Positions 24,866 through 34,486 of a stretch of 64,000 nt of DNA are shown in pieces; positions within the stretch are counted from its first letter, which is position 1, and each line of letters starts with the position of its first letter. Made by a program: the position numbers and the translations under genes. Under the pieces are notes generated by a model. It worked only from the letters and a program-made list of their open reading frames with translations, did not search any database and was not told the DNA's origin. Source of the DNA: Takakia lepidozioides (lineage: Eukaryota; Streptophyta; Takakiopsida; Takakiales; Takakiaceae); the NCBI GenBank assembly GCA_030704615.1, contig CM060733.1:67394001-67458000 (forward strand). The letters run 5' to 3'.

Positions 24866-25406
24866 TCAACGCTTCTTCCGCTTTTGAGGTCGCACTTCGA
24901 AAGCTGCAACCGCCTCGGATGCGCTTCCCATTTCTGAGGCACGCACCCAAGATGCCTCCACATGATGATAGCCCTTCCATTTGACGAGATATTCCATTTT
25001 CTCGGTTCCTGAACCTCCTCGACTTAAGTATTGCCTCCACCTCGAACTCAGGTTCATTTTCATGATCCAACAGCATAGGTGGCGGACGCAACACTTGGTG
25101 CCGATTCGGACGCGCTTCATCTTTGAAGTAAGGCTTCAAAAGGGAGACATGGAATACTGGGTGCACCTTGCTGTTTGCCGGCAGCTCCAATTCATACACA
25201 TCCTCATTCATAACCTTCCGAATGCGAAAGGGTCCCGCATACGGAGGTACGAACTTCGGACTCACTTCCGGAGGTAGTCGGAAATTCTTGATGTTCAACC
25301 AGACCTCTGTGCCTGCCTCAAACTTCACTTCCCTCCGCTTCCGATTTGCCTGCCTTTCATACCGTTTCCTAGCTTTGGCAATGTTGTACTTTGCGAGCTT
25401 CAACAA
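24866..25406 (-). CDS. Chromovirus A integrase C-terminus and chromodomain
   Basis: The frame from 25,406 contains the GPF/Y-type module (YAGPFRIRKVMNEDVYELELP, then HPVFHVSLLKPY) and EFEVEAILKSR, the start of a chromodomain. After a one-base shift near 25,010 the chromodomain continues as KMEYLVKWKGYHHVEASWVRASEM and ends with a basic tail and TGA at 24,866. Such chromodomains bind modified histone H3 and steer integration in chromoviruses. The aromatic residues Tyr and Trp (EYLVKWKGY, SW) are present. Confidence 0.85.
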
Positions 25407-26062
25407 CGCTCGCGTTCTTCCAGTACCGCCGCTACTGCCGGTTCCTCAACATCCTGGGCGGCCCAACTTGTCGGCACCAGAGGTGCTTTTCCATAGACCA
25501 ATACGAAAGGGGAAACTCCCGTTGCGGAGTGTTCTGTGTTATTATAACAGAACTCTGCCGCGTCTAAGTGTTCCATCCAGTCTGATTGGTCTGCTGACAC
25601 GTAATTCCGCAAGAATTGCTTCACTACGGAATTCACTCTTTCCGTTTGGCCGTCTGTCGTAGGTCGGAAGGCGGTGCTCATCTTCAGCCTCGTCCCCATC
25701 TTCTTCCAAAGTGTCCTCCAAAATTTACTCGTAAACTTTGGATCGCGATCTGAGACAATATCCTTCGGGACTCCATGATGCTTTAAGACGTGGGCGAAGT
25801 AAAGTCGCCCTGTCTCCTGCGCCGTTGCCGTCTCCTTGGTGGGGATGAAATGGCCCATTTTACTGAACCTATCCACCACCACCATGATTGCATCAAATCC
25901 TTTTGACAGCGGCATAGCAGTCATGAAATCCATCGAGACGCTTTCCCAAGTCCCCTCTGGAATCGGCAAGGGTTGTAACAGCCCCGCTTGCTTTTTGTAC
26001 TCGCTCCGGTTTTGTTGGCATGTGGTGCATGTCTTGACATACTCCTCTGCCTCCTCCCTCAG
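25400..26062 (-). CDS. Chromovirus A integrase core
   Basis: It follows the zinc-finger part at the end of the RT frame after a frameshift near 26,060. The catalytic triad is visible: MDFMTAMP (first Asp, about 25,930), SDRDPKFTS (second Asp, about 25,755) and DGQTERVN (Glu, about 25,645). [20 protein letters not shown] is the typical downstream signature. The enzyme joins the cDNA ends to target DNA, here with a 5-bp stagger. Confidence 0.9.
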   Translation of the reverse strand: MREEAEEYVKTCTTCQQNRSEYKKQAGLLQPLPIPEGTWESVSMDFMTAMPLSKGFDAIMVVVDRFSKMGHFIPTKETATAQETGRLYFAHVLKHHGVPKDIVSDRDPKFTSKFWRTLWKKMGTRLKMSTAFRPTTDGQTERVNSVVKQFLRNYVSADQSDWMEHLDAAEFCYNNTEHSATGVSPFVLVYGKAPLVPTSWAAQDVEEPAVAAVLEERERC

Positions 26063-27953
26063 TTTGGGCCAAATACTCTTTCTTCAAGAGTGCCGCAGTG
26101 CGCTTGGCTCCGCCGTGGCCCGCAAGCGGGCTATCATGGCATTCTCTCAAGAGGCTATCTCTGATCCCTCCCTTCGGCACGTAGAGACGTTTTTGCTTAT
26201 ACCGGAGCAGTCCATTTTGCAAGTGGAACTGCGATTTAACCCCCATTCTCAAGTCCTGCATCACGGACTTTGCCAGCTCATCCTTCCGGCCAGCCTTCCG
26301 GATCTTCCTTTGGAGCGCCGTCTCGCCCTTGTACACCAACACGAGCTGCTGCTTTCTACTTAAAGCATCGGCCACCACATTGTCCCGTCCCGGTTTGTAC
26401 TGGATATCCACGTCAAACATTGCCAAAGTATCTTGCCACCTAAGTTGTTTTGGGGACAACTTGGGCTGCGTGGCAAAATACTTCACCGTGACATTGTCCG
26501 TGAACACCTTCACTGGGTTGGAACCAACATAGTGGCGCCAGAGCTCAAGGCAATGCACCACCGCCTTCATCTCTTTTTCGTGCGTCGGCCACCGTCGCTC
26601 CACTTCATTCAGTTTCTTACTTTCGTAAGCCACTGGACGTCCATCTTGCATAAGTACACCCCCAATCGCAAAGTCCGATGCATCTGTATGAATCTCAAGC
26701 GGACGATCGAACTCCGGGATTTTCAAGACTGGAGCTTCCGTCATCCGCTGCTTCAATTCAGCAAAAGCTTGGCCACAAAATGTGTTCCATACCCAGACTT
26801 TGGATTTACACAGAAGGTCCGACAGCGGCCCCGCGATCTTGGCGAAATTTCTCACATACTTCCGGTAATAGGAGGCGAGTTCTAGGAAGGATCGCACTCC
26901 CAAGACCGAAGTCGGAGGCTCCCAGTCCAAGATCGCCCTCACCTTTCTGTCATCCATTTTGATCCCATCCTGTGTAATCACATGCCCCATGAACTCCACT
27001 TTTGTGACCCCGAATTCGCACTTTGAAGCTTTGGCATACAGCTTCCCTTCCCGCAATTTTTGGAACACCCTTTTGAGGTGCTCCAGGTGCTCCTCCTTTG
27101 TTTTCGAGTACACCAAGATGTCGTCGATGTACACGATCACAAAGTCATCCAACCACTCCTGGAAAAGGCTGTTCATCAGCGTGCTAAATGTCGCTGGTGC
27201 ATTGGTGAGCCCAAAAGGCATCACCAAGAACTCATATGAACCATACCTTGTCCTGCACGCGGTCTTCTCCTCATCTCCTTCCGCCACCCGAATTTGGTGA
27301 TAGCCGGAGCGCAAGTCGATCTGGCTGAAATACTTCGCTCCTGCCAACCGATCGAAGAGGTCGTCGATCCTTGGCAAAGGGTACCGGTTTTTGATAGTCA
27401 CCTTATTCAGAGCCCTGTAATCGACACACATCCGCAGCGTCCCATCTTTCTTGTCTGCAAATAGCACCGGGGCTCCGTAAGGTGACTTACTCGGCCGGAT
27501 GTACCCCTTTGACATTAGATCCTTGAGCTGAGTCTTCAGTTCGACCAACTCTCTGTGGCTCAACCGGTAGGGCGCCTTGGCAGGCGGTTCCGATCCCGGT
27601 ATCACCTCAATCTTGTGGTCAACTCCTCTTCGCGGTGGCAAGCCGCTTGGTAAATCCTCCGGCATCACATCCTGGTATTTCTCCAAAATCCCATTGATCC
27701 AATCTGGGCTCGGCTCCCCATCGCCTTCCCCTTTCACTTCTCTAATGTAAAGCAAAAACTGGGGCTCGTGTGCCTCCTCCACGGCCCACTCCTTTGCTGA
27801 CAGAAGGTTTATTCGTCCTCCCACGGATTTGGGCGTTTCTGACACTCGTAAAACCTCACCACCATTCCCACATGGCAGCGTGACTACTCTCTTGCGGCCA
27901 TCTATGACCGCTCCGGATTTGCTCAAAAAGGTCATCCCCAAAATGAGATCCAC
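25893..27953 (-). CDS. Chromovirus A reverse transcriptase and RNase H
   Basis: A 686-codon open frame. RT motifs: [57 protein letters not shown] and the catalytic [10 protein letters not shown] (about 27,115-27,145). RNase [17 protein letters not shown] (about 26,660-26,705), ESKKLN and the distal [12 protein letters not shown]. The frame then enters the integrase zinc finger ([10 protein letters not shown]) and is thrown out of register after KKEYLAQ near 26,060. The last 56 codons are therefore not authentic. No internal nonsense codon. Confidence 0.93.
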   Translation of the reverse strand: MDLILGMTFLSKSGAVIDGRKRVVTLPCGNGGEVLRVSETPKSVGGRINLLSAKEWAVEEAHEPQFLLYIREVKGEGDGEPSPDWINGILEKYQDVMPEDLPSGLPPRRGVDHKIEVIPGSEPPAKAPYRLSHRELVELKTQLKDLMSKGYIRPSKSPYGAPVLFADKKDGTLRMCVDYRALNKVTIKNRYPLPRIDDLFDRLAGAKYFSQIDLRSGYHQIRVAEGDEEKTACRTRYGSYEFLVMPFGLTNAPATFSTLMNSLFQEWLDDFVIVYIDDILVYSKTKEEHLEHLKRVFQKLREGKLYAKASKCEFGVTKVEFMGHVITQDGIKMDDRKVRAILDWEPPTSVLGVRSFLELASYYRKYVRNFAKIAGPLSDLLCKSKVWVWNTFCGQAFAELKQRMTEAPVLKIPEFDRPLEIHTDASDFAIGGVLMQDGRPVAYESKKLNEVERRWPTHEKEMKAVVHCLELWRHYVGSNPVKVFTDNVTVKYFATQPKLSPKQLRWQDTLAMFDVDIQYKPGRDNVVADALSRKQQLVLVYKGETALQRKIRKAGRKDELAKSVMQDLRMGVKSQFHLQNGLLRYKQKRLYVPKGGIRDSLLRECHDSPLAGHGGAKRTAALLKKEYLAQTEGGGRGVCQDMHHMPTKPERVQKASGAVTTLADSRGDLGKRLDGFHDCYAAVKRI

Positions 27954-28408
27954 TCCATCGATCTCGCAGATGGTGAAGTTCTCACGTCCCTCCCAACTCC
28001 CCAGTTGAAGGGAACATCAATCGCCAACCTTGTCGCCAACTGTGGTTCTCCTTTGGCAGAACGCACCTCAATAGAGGCCCCCACATCACTTGTCGGGAGT
28101 CCCAACTTTTGTGCCGTTGCCGGTGTCATGAAGGAGTGCGACGCTCCTGTGTCCACCAACAACAACACATTAGTTCCGGATATTATCCCATCCACGAACA
28201 ATAACTGACTCCCTTTTCGTAAGGCGCCAGTTTCCTGATACAACTCACAAGAAAATTTGCCTACCTTGCAAGTCCTGGCGACCACCGCTTCCACCAAGCG
28301 ACTGATGGTATCTTCCGACAGCTCCGTGGTCGCCCGAGTCATGTTCAATTGCCGGGGTTTTGTGCACTTCTTGGCCATGTGCCCGGGCTCCCCGCAATTG
28401 AAACACAC
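27932..28408 (-). CDS. Chromovirus A zinc knuckle and aspartic protease
   Basis: It starts with the nucleocapsid knuckle [14 protein letters not shown] (CX2CX4HX4C), followed by about 80 residues and the protease signature [12 protein letters not shown] (about 28,135-28,170) with the catalytic DTG. The frame leaves register near 27,980 before joining the RT frame ([10 protein letters not shown] is the usual protease-RT link). Confidence 0.88.
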   Translation of the reverse strand: MCFNCGEPGHMAKKCTKPRQLNMTRATTELSEDTISRLVEAVVARTCKVGKFSCELYQETGALRKGSQLLFVDGIISGTNVLLLVDTGASHSFMTPATAQKLGLPTSDVGASIEVRSAKGEPQLATRLAIDVPFNWGVGRDVRTSPSARSMEWISFWG

Positions 28409-29312
28409 TCCATCAAAGGTCGCCCTCTGTCCGCCATAAGCCGCTCCACCCGCTTTTCCTTTCGAAGCACCGGGTGCCGCCTTGACGTGTGAAGGCCCTC
28501 CCTTCGATTTCCACGTGCCATTTTGCCGCGTGGCCTATCCCACTTCTTTTCCGGTCGGAAGGAGTCACCTTCCCGCCGAATCTTCTTGTGGTTCAGCTCC
28601 GTACGGCCTTGTCTTTCACCCCTAGGGACATCTGAGAAACATTCAGCCCTCTCAATTGCCTCGTTCAAAGTCTTGGGTGGCTTCTCCTCCAACTTCCGCC
28701 TGGCCCATGGGGCCAGTCCCGCCACAAAGTTGAAGACCATTTCTGGTTCTGCCATGTCCGCGACTTGAGCAACAGCACATTGAAAGCCTGGACATATCCC
28801 CGAATGTCATCTGTTTGCTTCAAATTCCTCATCTTGTCCCGGGCGAGCCAGGACGCGTTGAGGGGCACAAACTGTCTCTTCATCAATTCCTTGAACCCAC
28901 TCCAGTTCAAGGTTTCCGGGCTTGGACCTCGGTCGTGAAGGCGTTTCTGCCACCATTGTTGAGCATAGCCCCTCAAATAGGTGGGAGCCACTTCCACCCG
29001 ATCCTCGTCACTCAACTTGGCCGCCCGGAAGTACTGCTCTAGCTCCAAGAGCCACGTGTTGAGTGCCTTCCGATTTCGGACGCCCTCGAAGGTGCCGGGT
29101 TCCTTAGGCTTCACCTTAAACTTTGCCTTAGTGGAAGTGGCATTAGCCGCCTTCAACACGTCTTTCAACGTCCCGCCAAACTGCGCCAACAACCCTTCCC
29201 AAAAGGCTGCCGGCATGGGAGGCATCTCTTGGTTTGTCGGAGCTCTCAAGGATTCCTCGGGCTCCGACTCCTCGGATTCCTCCTGCTTGGGCGGCCTCGT
29301 TTTCGGAAACAT
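28345..29312 (-). CDS. Chromovirus A gag capsid region
   Basis: From ATG 29,312 the protein has an acidic head (EESEESEPEES) and the retrotransposon gag core: TWLLELEQYFRAAKL, YLRGYAQQWWQKR, FKELMKRQFVPLN, RGYVQAFNVLLLKS. A one-base shift near 28,750 leads into a second frame (PEMVFNFVAGLAPWARRKL, ALNEAIERAE-like) and a basic linker before the zinc knuckle. Capsid formation and RNA packaging are the family roles. Confidence 0.85.
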
Positions 29313-29457
29313 GCATCGCTTCCTCGCCGCCTCGGTGACACGTCGCCCCCATCGGGCTCACCAGGATCATCATCTTTTGGGCCGTTCCGCTTTCGCTTCG
29401 GCTTGCCCGACCCCATGATGAGGCCAAACCCCAGGACGATGGCGTACTGAACTCTAA

Positions 29458-29469
29458 GCTCTGATACCA
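29458..29469 (-). other. Primer-binding site for initiator-Met tRNA
   Basis: On the minus strand, two bases after the 5' LTR, the sequence TGGTATCAGAGC is complementary to the 3' end of plant initiator methionine tRNA, the usual minus-strand primer of plant LTR retrotransposons. Confidence 0.92.
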
Positions 29470-29471
29470 AG

Positions 29472-30197
29472 TGTCGCGCACCTCACTTCGGTAAGCTCCC
29501 CTTCAAGTCATAGTTACTCGCTTTGATGCGCGCGCCTGACTCCCAACCTGGCCGCCGGGCCAACTCGGAGCTTCGGCTGCTCACCGGGACATAACGGTCC
29601 CCCTTCGCTCTCCCGAAAGACCCTCCACCTATTTGGGCCTAGTGGAATTCCCTATGGTAGATGGCAGTCCGGAACAGCTCCCCACTCTTTGGTCGCTTTC
29701 CGGCTCGCTCGCTTACTCACTAGTTTTTGGTCACCAACGGGCTTGCACCGTTCTTGGGGTTACTACTCCCTATATATACTTCTGTAGCTGTCCGCGGGGG
29801 TTTCACAACTAGCCATGCCATTTTATGGCGAACCACCACGAAGACCCTCGATTCCCGGTGGTGAGTCGCGGTGAGTCTTGGCCCGCTCACCACGGCCCCT
29901 ATGGACCGTGATGAGTCCCAAGACTCCCCACGACTCCCACCACGAGGTCTCCGCCCTCATGGTGAGTCCTATGGCACCCCCACTAAGTCCCACTAAGCTA
30001 CCACCACCCCTTTTGGAGCCACCCCCACCGCAACCCGGTGTGCGGGGCTCCACCTAGTGAGCGCCTCCGCTTCCCTGAGTGCCTTGGGCACTCAAGGGTG
30101 CTTCAGCCCCCCATACCTATCGCTGCCATTGCCCCCACCACAGGGGCAGCCCCTCATGTGTCCCGACCCCCTGCCCTCAAGGCAAAGGGCCGCGACA
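29472..30197 (-). repeat. 5' LTR of chromovirus A
   Basis: 726 bp, TG...CA ends, nearly identical to the LTR at 23,235-23,960. It joins directly to the target duplication CTCCG (30,198-30,202) on one side and the primer-binding site on the other. Confidence 0.93.
29769..29780 (-). promoter_or_regulatory. TATA-like element in the 5' LTR
   Basis: On the minus strand GTATATATAGGG fits an RNA polymerase II TATA box and is conserved in the other LTR and in the truncated copy (about 4758). It is the likely core promoter of the element. Confidence 0.6.
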
Positions 30198-30202
30198 CTC
30201 CG
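30198..30202. repeat. Target-site duplication CTCCG (right) of chromovirus A
   Basis: Matches 23,230-23,234 exactly. Removing the element and one copy makes the transposase frame continuous across the site. Confidence 0.9.
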
Positions 30203-32596
30203 CGTCATCAAATGTGGGTGCATCCTTCCACGCCGTACAAAGGACACGGTGTTCAGCCTGGAATGAGCTAGCAACAAATTTGGTAGTGTAGTGGGATAGA
30301 CTCTGCATCCAATGGAATCCACAGGATTTCTCTTTTCCCCTCCATTGGAACATTGGGGTCCTCACCGTACACACGCCGCACCGCTGCCCAGTTGGCCTGA
30401 GCGTTGTCTGCCATGAATCCCCTGAAATTGGGCTCTGGCAATCCCGCCCTTGCCATCTGCTCATTTATGCCCTCCCACAGATGCATCTCGAACTGTGTGT
30501 CCTCCCCTTTCATCTCGCAGATTGCAATCGTCATGAGCCTCTTGGAGTGATAGTCATAAACATGCGCACCCATAGCCACCCACTGATGGTTTGTAATTCG
30601 CTTGATGTGATCAAACATCACCCAAGCATTCGACAAGTTTCCAGTTGTCATGCGAGTGACCAAGTCGACTCCACTCCCAGGCCTACACGTCGACATTTTG
30701 AAAATGTAACAACGATCGGATTCGCTGCCTTGCCCTGGAAACCTGCTACCTTGGATGTAGTCATATCCAGTCATTCGTTTCACCTCCAGGATTGAGTACA
30801 TGTCCGACCCCCTGCCGAACTCCTGCTTGCAAGATACGATGTGATTCCGCACATTCGGACTACAAACGTGCGAGACGGACTCCAAGAGGTCACGCATCTC
30901 CTCTTCGGTCAAGGGCTCTCGGTCGGAACTATCTTTAGACATGATTTTGCCAAGAGCAATCTTGTGGGCTGCCTTCAGCTGAATCTGCTTTGGTCTGGCT
31001 CCGGGGCTCAATTTCACCTCCTCTTTTATGATGTCGTGTGCTTCCTGCACAGCCTCACGCATGTTGCCTCTCGCCAAGGGGTGGCAGTGGACCCCAACGT
31101 GTATGCAAGCTCTAGTCAAGTCCGGGAGCAAATGGATTACGTAATATTGCTTGGCTCTGCACATGGACATGCACGTCGGTGGTTCTTTGCAATGTGCACA
31201 CTTGAAAGAACCCGCAGGAGCTTGGCTGGAGACAATGAATGGATGATGCGTTGTGCCAGTCCAATCCGTCTCGTTTCTCCGCCCTCCTTTGGAGAGAAAA
31301 TGGAAGCAGGTGGGATTGAGGCACCTCAGCTTCCCCGCACAGAGGACATATCGTACACAAACACCATCAGCAATTTTCGTGCTACTGGTCTTCGTCACAC
31401 ACCAGGGGTGTCCGTCATGCTTTCGATCCATGTCTGTTAACATCCCGGAGGCTTTGTTTGACGAAGAAACAGGTGGAAACTCGAAGATGACATTGCCATC
31501 GACTTCGGGAGGCAGAAACGTTACCTTTCTGACTGGGAATTTGGCATAGTCGAGAGCAGCCAGCTCGGAGCGAGAACCATCGAGGTGATGTTGTCGTAGG
31601 AGCTGCACAATGGACCGGGTTGGAGTTATGCTCGTGGGCACATGCGTAGCACCTACAGAGACGTCCATGCCGGATTTGAACGACCGTGTGGAGGACATGG
31701 GGACCTCAATGCAATCATCTTCCTCATCGGAAATGTCGAATACGTCCACACGAGAAGCTATGGAGGGTCTTGACGGTCCAGGTCGGGAATGATTATCGTT
31801 GCATACCTCTCTGTTGGCAGTGGCCGCTTGTCGGTTTCCGGACTCCTTTGTGGATGGTGTGGGCAGCGACTGATTCGGAAAGGGGATGGGCATTCCCACA
31901 GCTCGGTACAGGATGGTGTCTGATGGGGGTACGTGCCATTCGATTCCGCAACCTCCGTCGTTACCTAGCACGACAATGGTCTCGTCAACCTGTTTAGGAA
32001 CATCCTTCCTTTCTTCTTCCAAATAAACTGTGCCTGGTTTGAGCTTGAATTTGGAACAAAGGTAAGTTTCAGTCACTCTGCAAAGTCCTCCCTCGTTTGG
32101 GATCCAGGCTCTCCCAAGTTGCGGAGGACAACAAACTATAGCGTAGGAATTCGGAGCCATCGAACACCGCACGAAGTTGGCAAGTGCGAGGTTCAGTATA
32201 GCGACAGACCAAGGCTCACAGGCACCATGCGGAGTCCATCGACGATTGGAAGTCGCACATTGAAGTGGAAATTATTATTTCAAGCTACATGCATGAAGGT
32301 GGGAGGTGTGATTCCATAGCCAGTAAGTATGACAATGATGGCCGATTCGGCGACGAAATAACATCTCCTGACAGTTTCTCCCGAGGGTGGATCCAGCAGT
32401 ATTCTCGGTGCAGACAGGAACGTTCGCACTGACAAGTGCCGATACTGTTACTTAAAACGGTCAGACAACCAAGTTGTGCTCATCAAGACTAGCCGCAATT
32501 GTGTTGTTTCGGAACAATGCAACCCATTCAGGTTCAGCATGCGGAAATGAGGTTCCATAATTCCCGTCCCGAGTGATTCTTTCGATTGCTGGTGGA

Positions 32597-34137
32597 CGGA
32601 AATACGGCGCCGCATTTCCGTATTGCATCTTGGTCATGCACCAGAGCGACGGAAATGCGGCACCGAGTTTCCGTCCAGGGGAAACCTTTATACTCTCCAG
32701 AACGGAAATGCGGTAACGCATTTCCATCCAGCAAGCACGGTGATGAAGGTGGTACGGAAATGTGGTACCGCATTTCCGTTCTGATTGAGAATTATGAACA
32801 TCGGGAACAGAAATGCGGCACCGCATTTCCGTCACAGTCGCACCTTCCGACATACCAGAACAGAAATACGGCGCAACATTTCCGTTTTATATCTGACGCA
32901 TGGAGCTGAGGGATAGAAATGCTGCACCACATTTCCGTCCTCACAAGACATTCATACTCTCCAGAACGGAAATGCGGTAACGGATTTCCATCCAACAAGC
33001 ACGGTATATGAAGGTGGAACGGAAATGCGGTACCGCATTTCCGTTCTGATTGAGAATTATTAACAACGGGAACAGAAATGCGGCACCGCATTTCCGTCCG
33101 AGTCGCACTTTCCGACATTCCAGAACGGAAATGCGGCGCCGCATTTCCATTTTGTATCTGATGCATGGAGCCGAGTGCAATTCCGACCGCTTGAGACATT
33201 CATACTATCCAGAACGCAAATGCGGTACCGCATTTCCGTTCTGACTGAAAATCGTGAACCATCGGAACTGAAATGCGGGAGCGCATTTCCATCCGAGTGT
33301 GACCTCCCAACAAATGCGGCACCGCATTTCCATTCTGATGAAAAATCGTGAAACATCAGAACTGGAATGCGGTACCGCATTTCCGTCGGAGTCGCACCTT
33401 CCGACATTCCAAAACGGAAATGCGGCGCCGCATTTCCGTTTTGTATGTGAGGCATGGAGCTCTGGAACGAAAATGCGGCACCTCATTTCCGGCAGGGTCA
33501 GACCTTAGTACTCTACAGAACGGAAATGCGGTACCGCATTTCCGTTCTGACTGAAAATCGTGAACAACGGGAACAGAAATGCGGCACCGCATTTCCGTCC
33601 GAGTCGCACCTTCCGACATTCTAGAACGGAAATGAGGCCCCGCATTTCCGTTCTGATGAAAAATCGTGAAACATCGGAACTGAAATGCGGTACCGCATTT
33701 CCGTCGGAGTCGCACCTTCCGACATTCCAAAACGGAAATGCGGCGCCGCATTTCCGTTTTGTATGTGAGGCATGGAGCTGTGGAACGAAAATGTGGCACC
33801 GCATTTTCGCCAGGGTCAGACCTCAATACTCTACAGAACGGAAATGCGGTACCGTATTTCCGTTCTGACTGAAAATCGTGAACAATGGGAACAGAAATGC
33901 GGCACCGCATTTCCGTCCGAGTCGCACCTTCCGACATTCTAGAACGGAAATGCGGCGCCGCATTTCCCTTTTGTATCTCATACATGGAGCTGTGGGACGG
34001 AAATGCGGCACCGTATTTCCGTTCAACAACTAAGGTATGTGAAGGTAGAATGGAAATGCGGTGCCGCATTTTCTTCCAACAAGTACGGATGTGTAGCTTC
34101 ATGATGGTACTTAACGGAAATGCGGCGCCGCATTCGC
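32597..34137. repeat. Phased palindrome array, about 29 units at about 53 bp
   Basis: Each unit is a 22-bp palindrome with arms GGAAATGCGG and CCGCATTTCC around TA, CG, CA or TG, perfect or with a few changes. Starts fall at, for example, 33,021, 33,073, 33,125, then 33,521, 33,574, 33,627, 33,681, 33,734, 33,788, 33,839, 33,893, 33,945, 33,999. The usual step is 51-55 bases, with one 89-base gap near 33,150. The spacers fall into a few families (for example CTGACTGAAAATCG, GTCGCACCTTCCGACATTC, GTATGTGAGGCATGGAGCT), so a higher-order repeat of 4-6 units is present. The array fills the space between the 5' ends of the minus-strand transposase gene and the plus-strand ParB-methyltransferase gene. 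It is not coding: the period is not a multiple of three. Confidence 0.93.
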
Positions 34138-34486
34138 ATTTTCAGTCCAACTCATCAGACGCTGGGACGGAAATGCCTTGAAATGTGAACACGTGGAGCA
34201 ACGGAATTGCGGCACATGTCTGCACTCTATCTGACTGAAGTGGCATGAGGCGGCGCGGCCTGACCGTTGGATAATGATGTTTGTTTTTCGAACGGCAGGC
34301 GTACCCTGGACGATTCGAATTTCGTAATGACGCAAAGGCCACGAGGAGACATTTTCGTCCAACCCTTTCGAACCCAAGTGGTGCATCACCGCTGTTTCAT
34401 CTACTTTTGTCGTGTCTCCTCAGTCACCCCTCTCGCGCCCTTTCCATCTGCACTCTTTGCCCCTTTTCCCTCTCTCTGTTCTTCTT
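34138..34486. other. Region between palindrome array and ParB-methyltransferase gene
   Basis: About 350 bases that should hold the promoter and 5' UTR of the downstream gene. Pyrimidine-rich stretches (CCCTTTCCATCTGCACTC..., 34,430-34,485) precede the proposed ATG. No clear TATA box is visible. Confidence 0.35.

Larger units (their letters stand above)
23235..30197 (-). mobile_element. Complete Ty3/gypsy chromovirus A, 6,963 bp, recently inserted
   Basis: Two LTRs of equal length (726 bp) with TG...CA ends, a 5-bp target duplication, an initiator-Met tRNA primer site, gag, protease, RT, RNase H, integrase and chromodomain in Ty3/gypsy order define a full element on the minus strand. By eye the LTRs differ at about six positions (under 1%), so the insertion is young. 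Yet the coding region needs about five one-base frame corrections (near 28,700, 27,980, 26,060, 25,405 and 25,010). No in-frame nonsense codon was noticed. The element splits the transposase gene at 21,584-32,172. Related fragments lie at 3,144-5,067 and 45,809-46,831. Confidence 0.93.
21584..32172 (-). pseudogene. SWIM/GCM-type MULE-like transposase gene, interrupted by chromovirus A
   Basis: The gene reads 32,172-30,203, then 23,234-21,584. The N-terminal half has acidic and Ser-rich linkers, a Cys-rich zinc-binding segment reminiscent of GCM/WRKY-like folds (CLNPTC, CAHC, PPTC, about 31,340-31,140), and a DDE-like core with FMADNAQANWAAVRRVYG. A one-base frameshift near 30,335 precedes CGFHWMQSLSHYTTKF. 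At the insertion the frame continues across the duplicated CTCCG target into VKFAIMEAWW. An 82-bp GT-AG intron (23,016-23,097) follows, then NTNMAESVHSSW with the likely catalytic Glu, and a SWIM finger (CNC...CPCKH, about 21,795-21,710). TAG at 22,631 interrupts the last exon. It is the best candidate for the enzyme that moves the surrounding 22-kb block. Confidence 0.75.

Noticed and set aside
32597-34137. Possible CRISPR array, because of evenly spaced palindromic repeats with about 30-base spacers
   Set aside because: Spacers recur in a few families instead of being unique, units vary in sequence, the genome is eukaryotic with introns, and no cas-like gene is near.
32461-34181. Several open frames of 60-250 codons on both strands with repeated peptides such as NGNAAPHFRS
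   Set aside because: They are translations of the palindrome array in whichever frame lacks stops. The roughly 53-bp period is not a multiple of three and both strands give similar frames.
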